A program made the position numbers and the translations under genes. The notes beneath the pieces are model-generated. The model saw only the letters and a list, made by a program, of their open reading frames with translations, was not told where the DNA came from and did not search any database. Positions 42,774 to 52,793 of a stretch of 62,531 bases of DNA are shown here, piece after piece. Source of the stretch: Rheinheimera sp. (GTDB taxonomy: Bacteria > Pseudomonadota > Gammaproteobacteria > Enterobacterales > Alteromonadaceae); assembly GCA_003543135.1 (NCBI GenBank), contig DPJG01000005.1, positions 1-62,531 of the forward strand. The letters run 5' to 3'. The first letter of the stretch is position 1. The number at the start of each line of letters is the position of its first letter.

Positions 42774-44143
42774 CAGGCACAACCCTGCATTTGGCTGTCA
42801 GATGATGGCAGATCGCGGATAATCAGCACAAAATCCGGCGACATGCCGTCCGGCAACTGCAGTTGCACCTGATGACCGGCGCCAGGCGCGCGCTGTATCG
42901 GCACACCTTGTTTATCCCAGAGTTCGCTCAGGCAAATTTGCTGGTTGCCCTGAGGCGACATCAACAGCAACAGATCACCAACGAAAAACTGATTTTTCAC
43001 CTCAACCCAGACCCGGTTTGTGCCTTCGGCTTTGCCTGTGATTTCACCGACAAACTGCTGCTTGTCGCTGCTGGAAGCACTTTTGTCATAGTTTTGCAGT
43101 TCGCTGATGGGGATATGGCGGCGTAAAAAACCTTCGGTATAACCGCGTGACGCCAGGCCATCGAGCTCATCGAGCAATGCCGGATTAAATGGCCGGCCTG
43201 CCACCGCATCATCAATGGCACGACGGTAAATTTGGGCAGTGCGGGCGGCATAATAAAACGACTTGGTGCGGCCTTCGATTTTTAAGCTGTGCACCCGGGC
43301 GCGGGTCAGTCTGTCTACATGCTGCACTGCTCTTAAATCTTTGGAATTCATAATATAAGTGCCGTGTTCATCTTCAAAAGCCGGCATCAGTTCACCCGGT
43401 TTTTGTGGGTCACTGAGCAGAATAATATCGTCAACCGGACCGGCTTTATCCTGGTTTGCTGCCATGTTGGCCGGCACAAACTGCCCGACGGCATTTTCAG
43501 TGGCTGTTGTCACCTGATAAGGCCAGCGGCAGGCGTTGGTGCAGGTGCCCTGATTCGGGTCACGTTTGTCCATATAACCCGATAACAAACAACGGCCGGA
43601 ATAAGCCATACACAAGGCGCCATGCACAAAAACTTCCAGCTCCATCTCAGGCACTGTGTGGCGAATGTGCTCAATTTCTTCCAGTGCCAGCTCGCGCGAC
43701 AAAATCACCCGGCTGATGCCTTGCTGTTGCCAGAACTGCACTGCAGCCCAGTTCACCGTATTGGCCTGCACCGACAAATGCAGTTCCATTTGCGGGAAAT
43801 GTTGTTGCATCAGATAAATCACACCCGGATCGGACACAATAAGGGCGTCTGGCTGCAGTTTCACCACTTCAGCGATATCTTCCACCAGGGTGTCAAGTTT
43901 GGCGTTATGGGGGGCGCTATTTAGCACACAATAAAACTTTTTGCCCAGGGCATGGGCTTCCTGAATGCCCACAGCCAGCGTGGCCAAATCAAATTCGTTA
44001 TTACGCACCCGCAGGCTGTAACGGGGCATGCCGGCATACACAGCGTCGGCGCCATAAGCAAAAGCAAAACGCATCGCTTTTAAGGTGCCGGCTGGTGATA
44101 ACAACTCGGGCTGAAAGGCCGTGCCGGCCACAGAATTTTGCAT
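42773..44143 (-). CDS. trhP: U32-family tRNA hydroxylation protein (YegQ/TrhP type)
   Basis: A 456-residue protein. ATG 44143 with an AGGGTG site gives the E. coli YegQ length; an upstream start at 44233 would add 30 residues without support. Conserved segments are QPELLSPAGTLKAMRFAFAYGADAVYAG, IHLSVQAN-like LHLSVQAN, and FVHGALCMAYSGRCLLSGY with the CxxACRWPY cysteine set for an iron-sulfur cluster. TrhP forms 5-hydroxyuridine at tRNA position 34. The annotation as a peptidase is historical. Confidence 0.9.
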   Translation of the reverse strand: MQNSVAGTAFQPELLSPAGTLKAMRFAFAYGADAVYAGMPRYSLRVRNNEFDLATLAVGIQEAHALGKKFYCVLNSAPHNAKLDTLVEDIAEVVKLQPDALIVSDPGVIYLMQQHFPQMELHLSVQANTVNWAAVQFWQQQGISRVILSRELALEEIEHIRHTVPEMELEVFVHGALCMAYSGRCLLSGYMDKRDPNQGTCTNACRWPYQVTTATENAVGQFVPANMAANQDKAGPVDDIILLSDPQKPGELMPAFEDEHGTYIMNSKDLRAVQHVDRLTRARVHSLKIEGRTKSFYYAARTAQIYRRAIDDAVAGRPFNPALLDELDGLASRGYTEGFLRRHIPISELQNYDKSASSSDKQQFVGEITGKAEGTNRVWVEVKNQFFVGDLLLLMSPQGNQQICLSELWDKQGVPIQRAPGAGHQVQLQLPDGMSPDFVLIIRDLPSSDSQMQGCA

Positions 44144-44470
44144 CAAAAGCACCCTGTTTAAAAAAAATGGCGCGAAGTATGCCAAAAGGCGCGAGGGTTC
44201 AATTTGATCAAGCGCAAACTTTGCTAAATTCATTCGGGGTTGTATCGGGATTTATCCAAGGCCTTTGAACTTTGCTGCACCACGACAGTGCATTGATGAC
44301 AGTTGTTGCGCTGCCCTGGCGCAACAGTCGCTCTGTGAATACGTATTCATCTTGTTTCTGGTGCAAGCACTGGTTAATTAATAGGCTGGGTAAATAAAAA
44401 AAATGAAATGGCTCAGGATGATGCAGTAACAGTCCCCGCCATTAGGATTAGACAAAACGGGGACATGAAC
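44144..44470. other. promoter region of the TonB receptor-pullulanase operon
   Basis: A 327-base region without a gene. It holds an 8-bp inverted repeat TGTTGCGC/GCGCAACA (44303-44325) and the exact palindrome at 44336-44349. TTGTTT (44352) and an AT-rich -10-like TAATTA (44375) could form the promoter. Confidence 0.5.
44336..44349. promoter_or_regulatory. LacI-family-type operator palindrome
   Basis: TGAATACGTATTCA is an exact 14-bp palindrome with a central CG, the format of LacI/MalR-type operators, placed just before the likely promoter of a glucan-uptake operon. Confidence 0.6.
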
Positions 44471-47401
44471 ATGTCAGAGTTTAAACGAAGTGCCTTGATG
44501 CTGGCGCTGGCTGCGGCCGGTGTCTGCCCCTGGTTGGCCAGTGCCGACACCACAGCTTTGCAGCAAAACAGCAATCAGCCGGCGCAGGCTCCCACCGCTG
44601 TTGAAAGCAGCAGTAAAAAAAGTGACAAAGAACAAATCGAAGTGATTGAGGTGCGCAGTTTTGCCGGCAGCCTGATTCAATCGCTGAACGTTAAACGTTT
44701 TAACGACACTGTGTCTGAAACCATTTCGGCTGACGACTTAGGTGCTTTGCCTGATGTGTCGATGGCTGATGCGTTAACCCGCTTACCCGGGGTGTCAGCG
44801 GTGCGCACCGGTGGTCAGGCATCAGAAATTAATATCCGCGGTATGGAAGGCGGTTTTGTATTTTCTACCCTCAATGGCCGTGAGCAGGTATCGACCAGTG
44901 GCAAACGCAATATTGAGTTTGACCAGTATCCATCAGAGCTGATTAACTCAGCCGCTGTGTATAAATCACCTAAAGCCTCGCTGATTGAAGGTGGGGTGGC
45001 AGGTTCAGTTGAACTGCAAACCGCCAGTCCGCTCAAAGCCGCCGAACAGCATAATTTTGTGGTCAATGCCCGCGGCAGCTTTAACGACAGGGCCGATGAA
45101 GTGTCGGATGCCACTGAGATGGGCGACAGATTCAGTTTTTCTTATCAGGGCAAATATCTGGATGACACTTTAGGTTTGTCATTGGGTTATGCAAGGTTGT
45201 TCCAGCCCAGCGTGTCCACTCAGTTTGTTGGTTTTAACTACAACAATGAAAAAGATGTTGATGGCGTAAAGGGCGACAGCACACCGGCTGAACTCATTAG
45301 TGAAGGTTTTGAAATGCAGCACCGCGGCGGTGAAGAAACCCGTAATGGTTATGTGGCTGCGTTGGAGTGGGCACCGGATGAACGGCTTACCGTCAAAGCT
45401 GACGCTTTTATTTCCAGGTTCGACACCAAAGCTTTTGCCCGGGGTTTTCGCGCCAAGTTTGAAAGCAGCGGTGCCATTATTGATAACGCCATTATTAAAG
45501 ACAATCTGATGATTGGCGGCACCATCAAGCGTGCCAGCGACGGTAACACCCGCGTTGAAATGGTCAATGATGACAATACCGACTTTGACGAAGTACGTAG
45601 TTATGGTTTTAACACCGACTATCAGCTGACTGATAATTTATCGGTGAATCTCGATATCGCGCATTCATCGTCCAGCAGTAACTTCAGAAATGGCTTGCTC
45701 TGGTCGCTGGCGTCCACCGACGCTAATGCGGCTAAGCCGGTGGTGGATCCTAATGTGTCTATCACTTATTTGCTGAACGGGCTGGACTTGCCCAGCATAG
45801 GTATTAATCAGGCGGCATCCTTTACTGACATTAATAAAATGCTGGTCAGTAAATATGGTATTTACCCTACGCTGAACACCGACGAGGTAGACGCATACCG
45901 CATTGATTTTACATACAAAATTGACAACCCTGTTGTCAGCTCACTTGAAGCGGGCCTGCGTTATTCCGAGCGCGATTACACCAATGACCGCCAGGTATTT
46001 GAGTTTGGTGCCGACAATATGTTTTTAGCCAGTGAAGCGCCGCTGCGTTTAACCCAAGACATGGTGAAAGTGGTGAATTTTAAAGGTGACTTTGCCGCTT
46101 TCCCCAGTTATCTCGCCATCGACTTAAATAAAGCGCTGGCCGCCTGGTTCCCGAACGGCGTACCTCAGCCCAAACAAACCTGGGGTAATGGTTATGCCGG
46201 CCTTGCCAATCCGGTTGCTGGTGGTAAATCCACGCCATGGAGTGTGTTTGAAAGTGGCGATGTGTATGAGGATGTCACGGCCGCTTATCTGATGGCCAAT
46301 ATCGACACTGAGGTGTTTGGTTTACCGCTGACCGGCAACCTGGGGGTACGGATGGTGGAAACCAAACAACAAGCCACCAACTTAACTTATGTGAATGGTG
46401 ATGCCAGTCAGGGCGCACAATATATTACCGACGAAGCCGGTTTAGTGTCGGACGATTATGCACCTTCCATTGTGGGCATGAAGTACCGCGATTATTTACC
46501 TCAGCTCAACCTGAACCTGGCGCTGACCGACAATGACCAGCTGCGTTTTGCCGCCGCCAAAGTGATGTCGCGCCCGCCTATTAACCAGCTGTCGGCTGTG
46601 ACTACTTTTACCATCGGCAGTAATGGTGATGTGTCAGGCAGCGCCACCAAAAGCCCGTTTTTAAAGCCGTTTTATGCCGAGCAGTTTGACCTGTCGTATG
46701 AGCGTTATTTTGAAGATTCCAGCGGCGCTTTGGTGGCTGCGGTGTTTTACAAAAACATTAAATCTTTTATTCAGCAAGACACTATTACCGACTTTGATTT
46801 TGCTGCGGCCGGTTTCCCGCTGCCGGCTTATGTGCCAGGTACTGAACCTGGTAACCCGGATGGTTTACCGCCGCGCACGCCTAATCCGATTGGCGATTAT
46901 TCCACTGCGGTCAACAACGACGAAGGTGGTTATATCCGTGGTGCAGAGCTGGCTTACACCCAGGTGTTTAAGTTTTTACCTGAGTTCTGGCAGGGGCTGG
47001 GTCTGAGTGCCAGTTATTCCTACACCGAAAGTGAAATTTCCACTGAGGTGCAAAACGGCCGGCAAAGTTTTAAAGCTGACTTAAAAGGTTTGTCACCCAA
47101 TGTGTTTACCGTCACAGCCTTCTTTGAATATGAAGGTTTCGAAACCCGCTTAAGTACAAGATTCCGCGATGATTTTGTGTCGGATCAGTCGGCGCTGCAG
47201 GATCAGGAAATCCGTTATGAAGCAGAAATGGTGATGGATTATCAGGCCTCCTATCAGGTGACAGAACAACTGGGGCTGTTGTTCCAGGTGAATAACCTGC
47301 TGGACGAACCAACCAAAAGTTACTGGGGGGATACCGCCTACACCGGCACCATCCAGTTTTTTGGCCGCCAGTATTACCTGGGTGCCACTTACAGTTTTTA
47401 A
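44471..47401 (+). CDS. TonB-dependent receptor, probably for maltodextrins
   Basis: A 976-residue outer-membrane transporter; ATG 44471 is 8 bases from GGGGA. A signal peptide ends near ASA-D, then a linker with EVIEVRSF (TonB-box region) and a plug with ALPDVSMADALTRLPGV, SEINIRGMEGGF and VYKSPKASLIEGGVAGSVEL. This layout is common to the long polysaccharide-type receptors of Alteromonadales. The barrel ends in YSF. A pullulanase gene starts 60 bases later and a sugar-type operator lies upstream, so the ligand is probably an alpha-glucan oligosaccharide. Confidence 0.88.
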   Translation: MSEFKRSALMLALAAAGVCPWLASADTTALQQNSNQPAQAPTAVESSSKKSDKEQIEVIEVRSFAGSLIQSLNVKRFNDTVSETISADDLGALPDVSMADALTRLPGVSAVRTGGQASEINIRGMEGGFVFSTLNGREQVSTSGKRNIEFDQYPSELINSAAVYKSPKASLIEGGVAGSVELQTASPLKAAEQHNFVVNARGSFNDRADEVSDATEMGDRFSFSYQGKYLDDTLGLSLGYARLFQPSVSTQFVGFNYNNEKDVDGVKGDSTPAELISEGFEMQHRGGEETRNGYVAALEWAPDERLTVKADAFISRFDTKAFARGFRAKFESSGAIIDNAIIKDNLMIGGTIKRASDGNTRVEMVNDDNTDFDEVRSYGFNTDYQLTDNLSVNLDIAHSSSSSNFRNGLLWSLASTDANAAKPVVDPNVSITYLLNGLDLPSIGINQAASFTDINKMLVSKYGIYPTLNTDEVDAYRIDFTYKIDNPVVSSLEAGLRYSERDYTNDRQVFEFGADNMFLASEAPLRLTQDMVKVVNFKGDFAAFPSYLAIDLNKALAAWFPNGVPQPKQTWGNGYAGLANPVAGGKSTPWSVFESGDVYEDVTAAYLMANIDTEVFGLPLTGNLGVRMVETKQQATNLTYVNGDASQGAQYITDEAGLVSDDYAPSIVGMKYRDYLPQLNLNLALTDNDQLRFAAAKVMSRPPINQLSAVTTFTIGSNGDVSGSATKSPFLKPFYAEQFDLSYERYFEDSSGALVAAVFYKNIKSFIQQDTITDFDFAAAGFPLPAYVPGTEPGNPDGLPPRTPNPIGDYSTAVNNDEGGYIRGAELAYTQVFKFLPEFWQGLGLSASYSYTESEISTEVQNGRQSFKADLKGLSPNVFTVTAFFEYEGFETRLSTRFRDDFVSDQSALQDQEIRYEAEMVMDYQASYQVTEQLGLLFQVNNLLDEPTKSYWGDTAYTGTIQFFGRQYYLGATYSF

Positions 47402-47461
47402 GGCTGGCTGTTGCTGCGGGGCAAAAGCCCCCGCCTAAACCGAATACACGGAGTGAGCAAA

Positions 47462-50400
47462 ATGAATAAAATGTTGTTAGTGAATCTGGCCGGCCTTAGC
47501 CTGACCGCCCTGCTGCTGAGCGGCTGTGGTGGCGCGGGTTCAGACACTGCGCCGGCCCAGTTATTGTTAAGCTGTAATGTACCGCAGGTACCCAATGCCC
47601 AGGGCACTGCCTGTGTGGATCCTCAGCCACTGAAGTGTCCGGCGCCGCAGTTCCCGGATGCGCGTAACGAAAAATGTATTATTGGTTATAACCCCAAGTT
47701 ACCTGAGCCTGTGCTTTATGCAGGACAGAATCAGGCCGTGGTGTTTTTTAATAAAAAAGGTGGTTATGACGGTTACCGTTTGCACACATGGAACAACGAA
47801 AGCTGTGACGCTTACACCGCCGACTCTTTAGCAAAATCCTGGGACAATGGCCTGGAAATCAGTGGTGTTGACCCTGTATACGGTGCTTATTGGCTGCTGA
47901 ATTTAAAACCCGGTGTCAAAGGCAAAGAAGGCGCCTGCGGTAACTTTATTATTCACGTGGGTACAGACGACGCCGGCAAGGCGCTGGGTGCCAACGACGC
48001 CAAAATGGATTTAGGGCCAAAACAACCGGAAAAACTGGTTGCCATGAGCTGGACCTTTAACGCCAATGCTTCGGTATATATTTACCCGATAGATTCATTG
48101 GGCGTGCAGATTGCCGACAATGCTGCCCACTGGCTGGATCGCAGCACTTTAGTGTGGAATGGCGATACTGCCGGAGTCAGTAAATTTAAATTGCACCACA
48201 GTGCGGCGGCCGATTTAGCTATCGACAGTGACACTCTGACCATTAATGGTGAAGCTGTGGAGCTGACGCCATCAAACTTAACCGACGGTCAAAAAGCGCT
48301 GGTGCCGCATCTGGCAAACTGGCCGGCCTACAAAACCAGTGTCAGCGCCGAACAAGCTAAAACCATGGTGAAAAACCAGCTGGTACTGGCTTCTTACGAC
48401 TCGGCCAATAAACTGATTGGCGCCTCCTATGTGCAGGCCGCCAAAGTGCTGGATGACTTATACACCAGCGCTGCCAATGACGCTGATGAGGCAACATTGG
48501 GTGTAGTGTATGACGGTAGCAACATTAAAACCTCAGTCTGGGCGCCAACAGCACGCAGTGTGAAGCTAAAAGTGTATAACGCCGCCAAAGCTTTAACCGC
48601 TACCCACGCCATGACATTCGATAGCAACACCGGTGTCTGGTCTTACAGTGGCGCTGCGGCCAGTTTAAACCGCGCTTTTTATCGTTTTGAAGTGGAGGTG
48701 TATCACCCGCAAACGAAAAAAGTAGAAACCATTGAAGCGACCGATCCCTATTCGGTCAATACCGCCACCAATGGCCGTTTCAGCCAGTTTGTGAACCTTG
48801 CTGATGCCGACACTAAGCCTGCCTTGTGGGATAACCACGAAGTGCCCGCTGCTGCAAAGCCTGAAGATATCGTGATTTATGAAGGTCATATCCGCGACTT
48901 CAGTGCCCGTGATACGTCGGTCTCTGCCGCCAACCGCGGTAAATATCTGGCTTTTACCGAAACCGACTCAGCGCCGGTGCAGCATTTAAAACGTTTAGCG
49001 GACAGTGGTTTAACCCACTTTCATCTACTGCCGGCCACAGATATGGCAACAGTCAATGAAGACGCCAGCAAAAGGGTGGATTTAACCTCCACCGTGGCTG
49101 AGCTTTGCAAAATCAACAGCAAAGCAGCGGTCTGCCTGGAAAATGGCGCCAGCAAACTGGAAGATATTTTTAAAAGTTATCAAAGTTCGGGTGAAAACGC
49201 CCAGGCTTTAGCCGACGCCATGCGCCCAAGCGACAGCTTTAACTGGGGTTACGACCCACATCATTTTAATGTGCCTGAAGGCTCTTATGCCTCCAGCCCT
49301 GAAGGTGTGGCCCGTATTAAAGAAATGCGCGCGATGAACCAGGCGCTGCACGGCATTGGCCTTAGGGTAGTGCTGGACGTGGTGTACAACCACACCAGTT
49401 CGTCGGGTCTTTTTGATAACTCAGTGTTCGACAAAATAGTGCCGGGTTATTTCCACCGTTATAACGCTGTGACAGGCGCGATGGAACGTTCTACCTGCTG
49501 TGAAAACACCGCCACTGAACACAAAATGATGCAGAAGTTTGTTGCTGATTCTTTAGTGCTGCTTGCCAAAGAATATAAGTTTGACGGCTTTCGCTTTGAC
49601 ATCATGGGCCATCATCCAAAAGATGCCATTTTAGCAGCGCGCGAAGCGGTGAAAGCCGTGGATGCCGACAGCTATTTTTATGGTGAAGGCTGGAATTTTG
49701 GTGAAGTGGCCAACGATGCCCGTTTTGTGCAGGCGCGCCAGGCCAATCTGGCCGGTACTGAAGTGGGCACTTTTAACGACAGGCTGCGTGACTCAGTGCG
49801 TGGTGCAGCGCTTTTTAGCAACAACGCTGATGTGGGCAAACTGCAGCAACAAAACTATATCGAAATTGGCTTAGCCGGCACCTTAAAAGACTTTGTATTA
49901 AAAGACTATCAGGGCAATACAGGCACAGCTGGTGGTGTGATCTGGAATGGTCAGCCAGCAGGTTATGCTGCTGATCCGGCTGACATTATTAACTATGTGT
50001 CCAAACACGATAATGAGTCCTTATGGGATAAACTGCAGCTGGAGCTGGCCGCAGATATCAACATCGACAACAGGGTGCGTATTCATAATATGGCGCTGGC
50101 CATTCCGATGCTGAGTCAGGGCATTCCATTCCTGCAAATGGGCGATGACTTACTGCGCTCTAAATCACTGGACCGTAACAGTTATGACGCCGGCGACTGG
50201 TTTAACTTTGTTGATTTCAGCAAACAAAGCAACAACTGGAACGTGGGTTTACCGCTGGCGCAAGACAACAAAGCCAACTGGACCCGTATTGCGCAGGTAG
50301 CCAATAACCCCAATACCACGGCTTATCCGGAACATATCGCTTTGGCATCTGATGTATTTGCCGAGTTTTTGCAAATCCGCAAAAGCAGCCCGCTGTTCCG

Positions 50401-51442
50401 TTTAACCACGGGCGCTGATGTGATGGCGCGGGTGGGTTTTCACAATATTGGTAAAAACCTGACCCAGGGCCTGATTGTGATGAGCATTGACGACGGCACT
50501 GGCCTGACGGATTTAGATCCGGCGCATGATGCCCTGGTGGTGGTGCTGAACGGCACAGCAACGGAGAAAACCCATAAAGTGCCTACAGCTCAGGGTTTTG
50601 TGCTGCACAGCGTGCAACAAAATTCAGCGGACTCAAAGGTGCAGGACAGCCGCTTTAATACCGTAGGCAACGACGGTGAATTTGTGGTGCCGGCTTACAC
50701 AGCCGCAGTTTTTGTGAAGCCACAACAAGGGGCGCAGGGCACTGGCCTTAAAGCCGATGCCACTATGGGCGCGCCTGATATTGCGCCTTATGGCTTAACC
50801 ACTGTCTTTGTACGTGGTGGCATGAATGGCTGGGGTGAAGTGGATGCCTTTAGTTATGAAGGTTCAGGGGTTTACACTGCACGGGTGACTGTATCAGCCG
50901 GAACCCATGAGTTTAAAGTGGCTTCAGCGGACTGGTCGACGGTCGACTTTGGTGCCAAATCAGGCGAACAAGAGGTGCAGTTTGGTGTGGCACAAACCCT
51001 GAACCGTCAGGGCGCGAACCTCAAAGCCAACTTTAATGCCGGTACCTATGTGTTTACACTGGACGCCAGTGAGCCAACAGCACCAGTGCTGATGGTCAGT
51101 GAATATGTGCCTTATGGCAGTACCAAAGTGTATTTACGCGGTAGCCTCAATGGCTGGAGTGAAAACAATCCGTTTAACTATGCCGGTAACAACAGCTACA
51201 CAGTGACTGTAAACCTGGCAGCCGGTAACTACGAGTTTAAAGTGGCTTCTGCCGACTGGTCGACTGTTGATTTTGGCGCCGCCGCCGGCGATGGTGTTGA
51301 TGTAGTATTAGGTGCGGCAAAACCGCTGGGTCGCAGTGGTGCCAATTTAAAACTGGCCCTTGCTGAGGCCGGCAATTATCAGTTTAGTGTGAATGCCAGC
51401 GACGTCGCTGCGCCCGTATTGACTGTGACTAAACAGCCTTAA
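47462..51442 (+). CDS. pullulanase-type alpha-1,6-glucosidase, lipoprotein
   Basis: A 1326-residue lipoprotein (lipobox LSGC); ATG 47462 follows CGGAGTGAG. A Cys/Pro-rich linker is followed by a CBM41-like domain (VVFFNKKGGYDGYRLHTWN), further N-terminal modules and CBM48 (GVVYDGSNIKTSVWAPTA). The GH13 core shows VLDVVYNHT, the nucleophile in DGFRFDIMGHH, the acid in YFYGEGWNFG and NYVSKHDNESLWD. Two C-terminal modules about 108 residues apart share HEFKVASADWSTVDFG. It splits alpha-1,6 branches of pullulan, starch or glycogen at the cell surface, feeding the receptor encoded upstream. Confidence 0.93.
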   Translation: MNKMLLVNLAGLSLTALLLSGCGGAGSDTAPAQLLLSCNVPQVPNAQGTACVDPQPLKCPAPQFPDARNEKCIIGYNPKLPEPVLYAGQNQAVVFFNKKGGYDGYRLHTWNNESCDAYTADSLAKSWDNGLEISGVDPVYGAYWLLNLKPGVKGKEGACGNFIIHVGTDDAGKALGANDAKMDLGPKQPEKLVAMSWTFNANASVYIYPIDSLGVQIADNAAHWLDRSTLVWNGDTAGVSKFKLHHSAAADLAIDSDTLTINGEAVELTPSNLTDGQKALVPHLANWPAYKTSVSAEQAKTMVKNQLVLASYDSANKLIGASYVQAAKVLDDLYTSAANDADEATLGVVYDGSNIKTSVWAPTARSVKLKVYNAAKALTATHAMTFDSNTGVWSYSGAAASLNRAFYRFEVEVYHPQTKKVETIEATDPYSVNTATNGRFSQFVNLADADTKPALWDNHEVPAAAKPEDIVIYEGHIRDFSARDTSVSAANRGKYLAFTETDSAPVQHLKRLADSGLTHFHLLPATDMATVNEDASKRVDLTSTVAELCKINSKAAVCLENGASKLEDIFKSYQSSGENAQALADAMRPSDSFNWGYDPHHFNVPEGSYASSPEGVARIKEMRAMNQALHGIGLRVVLDVVYNHTSSSGLFDNSVFDKIVPGYFHRYNAVTGAMERSTCCENTATEHKMMQKFVADSLVLLAKEYKFDGFRFDIMGHHPKDAILAAREAVKAVDADSYFYGEGWNFGEVANDARFVQARQANLAGTEVGTFNDRLRDSVRGAALFSNNADVGKLQQQNYIEIGLAGTLKDFVLKDYQGNTGTAGGVIWNGQPAGYAADPADIINYVSKHDNESLWDKLQLELAADINIDNRVRIHNMALAIPMLSQGIPFLQMGDDLLRSKSLDRNSYDAGDWFNFVDFSKQSNNWNVGLPLAQDNKANWTRIAQVANNPNTTAYPEHIALASDVFAEFLQIRKSSPLFRLTTGADVMARVGFHNIGKNLTQGLIVMSIDDGTGLTDLDPAHDALVVVLNGTATEKTHKVPTAQGFVLHSVQQNSADSKVQDSRFNTVGNDGEFVVPAYTAAVFVKPQQGAQGTGLKADATMGAPDIAPYGLTTVFVRGGMNGWGEVDAFSYEGSGVYTARVTVSAGTHEFKVASADWSTVDFGAKSGEQEVQFGVAQTLNRQGANLKANFNAGTYVFTLDASEPTAPVLMVSEYVPYGSTKVYLRGSLNGWSENNPFNYAGNNSYTVTVNLAAGNYEFKVASADWSTVDFGAAAGDGVDVVLGAAKPLGRSGANLKLALAEAGNYQFSVNASDVAAPVLTVTKQP
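50755..51442 (+). repeat. tandem C-terminal glucan-binding-like modules in the pullulanase gene
   Basis: Two in-frame units. Their closest match starts at 50909 (residue 1150) and 51233 (residue 1258), 324 bases apart. Each reads like an E-set starch module (VRGxMNGW or LRGSLNGW, then EFKVASADWSTVDFGA). The nucleotide sequence is also highly similar, pointing to recent duplication. Confidence 0.75.
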
Positions 51443-51461
51443 ACTGTTATCAGCAAAATAC

Positions 51462-51490
51462 AAAGGCCGGCTTGATTGCCGGCCTTTTTG
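51462..51490 (+). terminator. rho-independent terminator after pullulanase
   Basis: AAAGGCCGGC (51462-51471) pairs with GCCGGCCTTT (51478-51487), followed by T residues. Confidence 0.9.
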
Positions 51491-51548
51491 TTTGATGTTT
51501 AACATCAGCTTAAGCTGTAGTTGGCCCTGAAGAGGCTGATCGGGTGTC

Positions 51549-51884
51549 TTAGTTTGGCGCTGCGATATCTTTGATATCCACATGGCCTTCACCTTTACGA
51601 TCATAGGGGGCCAGCATTTTTGCCACTTTAAAAGACTGTTCTGCCCGGGCAAAACTAATCAGCGGCATGCCATTACAAACCACTTTATCTACTGCTGTCT
51701 GAATTTTGATCCTGTGTTCTTTCAGGGCGTTTTTCAGGCCAAGTCTGTCATCCTGACGGGTTTCAGTGCAAACTTTTACTAAAGCGTTGTAGCCAAAAGG
51801 TTGTTGCTCAGTCTGACCTGCGCCAGCCTGGAAGGCAAAACACGCAACCACCAGAGCTGTAGCTAACGAGAATCTTGCTTTCAT
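51549..51884 (-). CDS. DUF3718 periplasmic protein
   Basis: A 111-residue protein; ATG 51884 follows AGAGGA. A signal peptide ends near AGA-G. The pattern LVKVCTETRQDDRLGLKNALKEHRI and VVCNGMPLISFA, with two cysteines, is that of DUF3718, a small family common in Shewanella-like bacteria. Function unknown. Confidence 0.8.
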   Translation of the reverse strand: MKARFSLATALVVACFAFQAGAGQTEQQPFGYNALVKVCTETRQDDRLGLKNALKEHRIKIQTAVDKVVCNGMPLISFARAEQSFKVAKMLAPYDRKGEGHVDIKDIAAPN

Positions 51885-52070
51885 CTGCGTTTCCTCTGAG
51901 TGATGTGATCCCTGCTGATCACGACTGCAGTGTGGCAGAGCCGGCGTTTGGAAACAGGCTGGTTGTGACTAATGGGTGAAGTTTTGAGCCTAAGGGACAA
52001 GCGGCAGAAAATCAGTGACGGACGTCACTACAGAGGGATTTTAGTCGTCACTTTCCACTATTAGAGCGGG

Positions 52071-52574
52071 TTAAATCGAGGGACCACAATATTGCAGGGA
52101 AAAGCTGCCGTCTTGTCTGAGCTGAATAATCCGGCCCTGCTGACCACCGGTGTCGCTGTGACAAAAGCGGATCTGATGTTTGCTGGCAAAAGCCGCTACT
52201 GCGGCCAGATTCTGCTGGCCAACGGCAAAATAATCCCGTTCACCACTGATGCTGGCGCCGCCAAATAAACGCCATTGCCAGTGCTGGGCAGGTGCCAGCT
52301 GCGTTACGGCGCGGTATAGCACCGGCAGGCTGTGGTTGGCAAAACGATAGTCGGCTGCCACTTTGCCCTGACCACCCGGCAACACCAAATGGCAAATGGC
52401 CAGATGACCGCTGACGCTGTGGCTGGCGCATACCGCCACACAAGAGCCAAGCAGGGTTTGGATCAAAGGATAACCGGCGCCCACATATAACTCACCGGGT
52501 TGCAGATAAAGTTTGCCCGGTCTTGACCAGGCGGTATTGGCAAAATCTCTGTCGGACGGCGCTGAAGACATCAT
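52071..52574 (-). CDS. cheD: chemoreceptor glutamine deamidase CheD-like
   Basis: A 167-residue protein with the CheD core: ELYVGAGYPLIQTLLGSCVAVC (catalytic cysteine in GSC), ICHLVLPG (catalytic histidine) and LFGGASI. CheD deamidates glutamines of chemoreceptors and can interact with CheC. It is not in a chemotaxis operon here; the neighbour upstream is a LytTR regulator. Confidence 0.85.
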   Translation of the reverse strand: MMSSAPSDRDFANTAWSRPGKLYLQPGELYVGAGYPLIQTLLGSCVAVCASHSVSGHLAICHLVLPGGQGKVAADYRFANHSLPVLYRAVTQLAPAQHWQWRLFGGASISGERDYFAVGQQNLAAVAAFASKHQIRFCHSDTGGQQGRIIQLRQDGSFSLQYCGPSI

Positions 52575-52645
52575 GGTACTGCTTTGTTTGCTGTTGTTGA
52601 TGCAGGTGTAGCAGTGACGCCGGTAAAAAAACGTACAAAAATGTA

Positions 52646-52672
52646 CAGCGGCGCTGGAAAAAGGCGCCGCTG
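52646..52672. terminator. GC-rich hairpin between cheD and the LytTR gene
   Basis: CAGCGGCGC pairs with GCGCCGCTG around a 9-base loop, without a T tract. A possible terminator or attenuator. Confidence 0.4.
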
Positions 52673-52793
52673 GTGTTGGAAATAGTTTTTAAAACATAAG
52701 GTTAGCTTGTATTGATGCCGCTGCGGTTTATTTTTCAGCGGATGACAGATTTGGCTCTGTGTCTGAGCATCTGTGCTGGCAGCAATAAAATCA

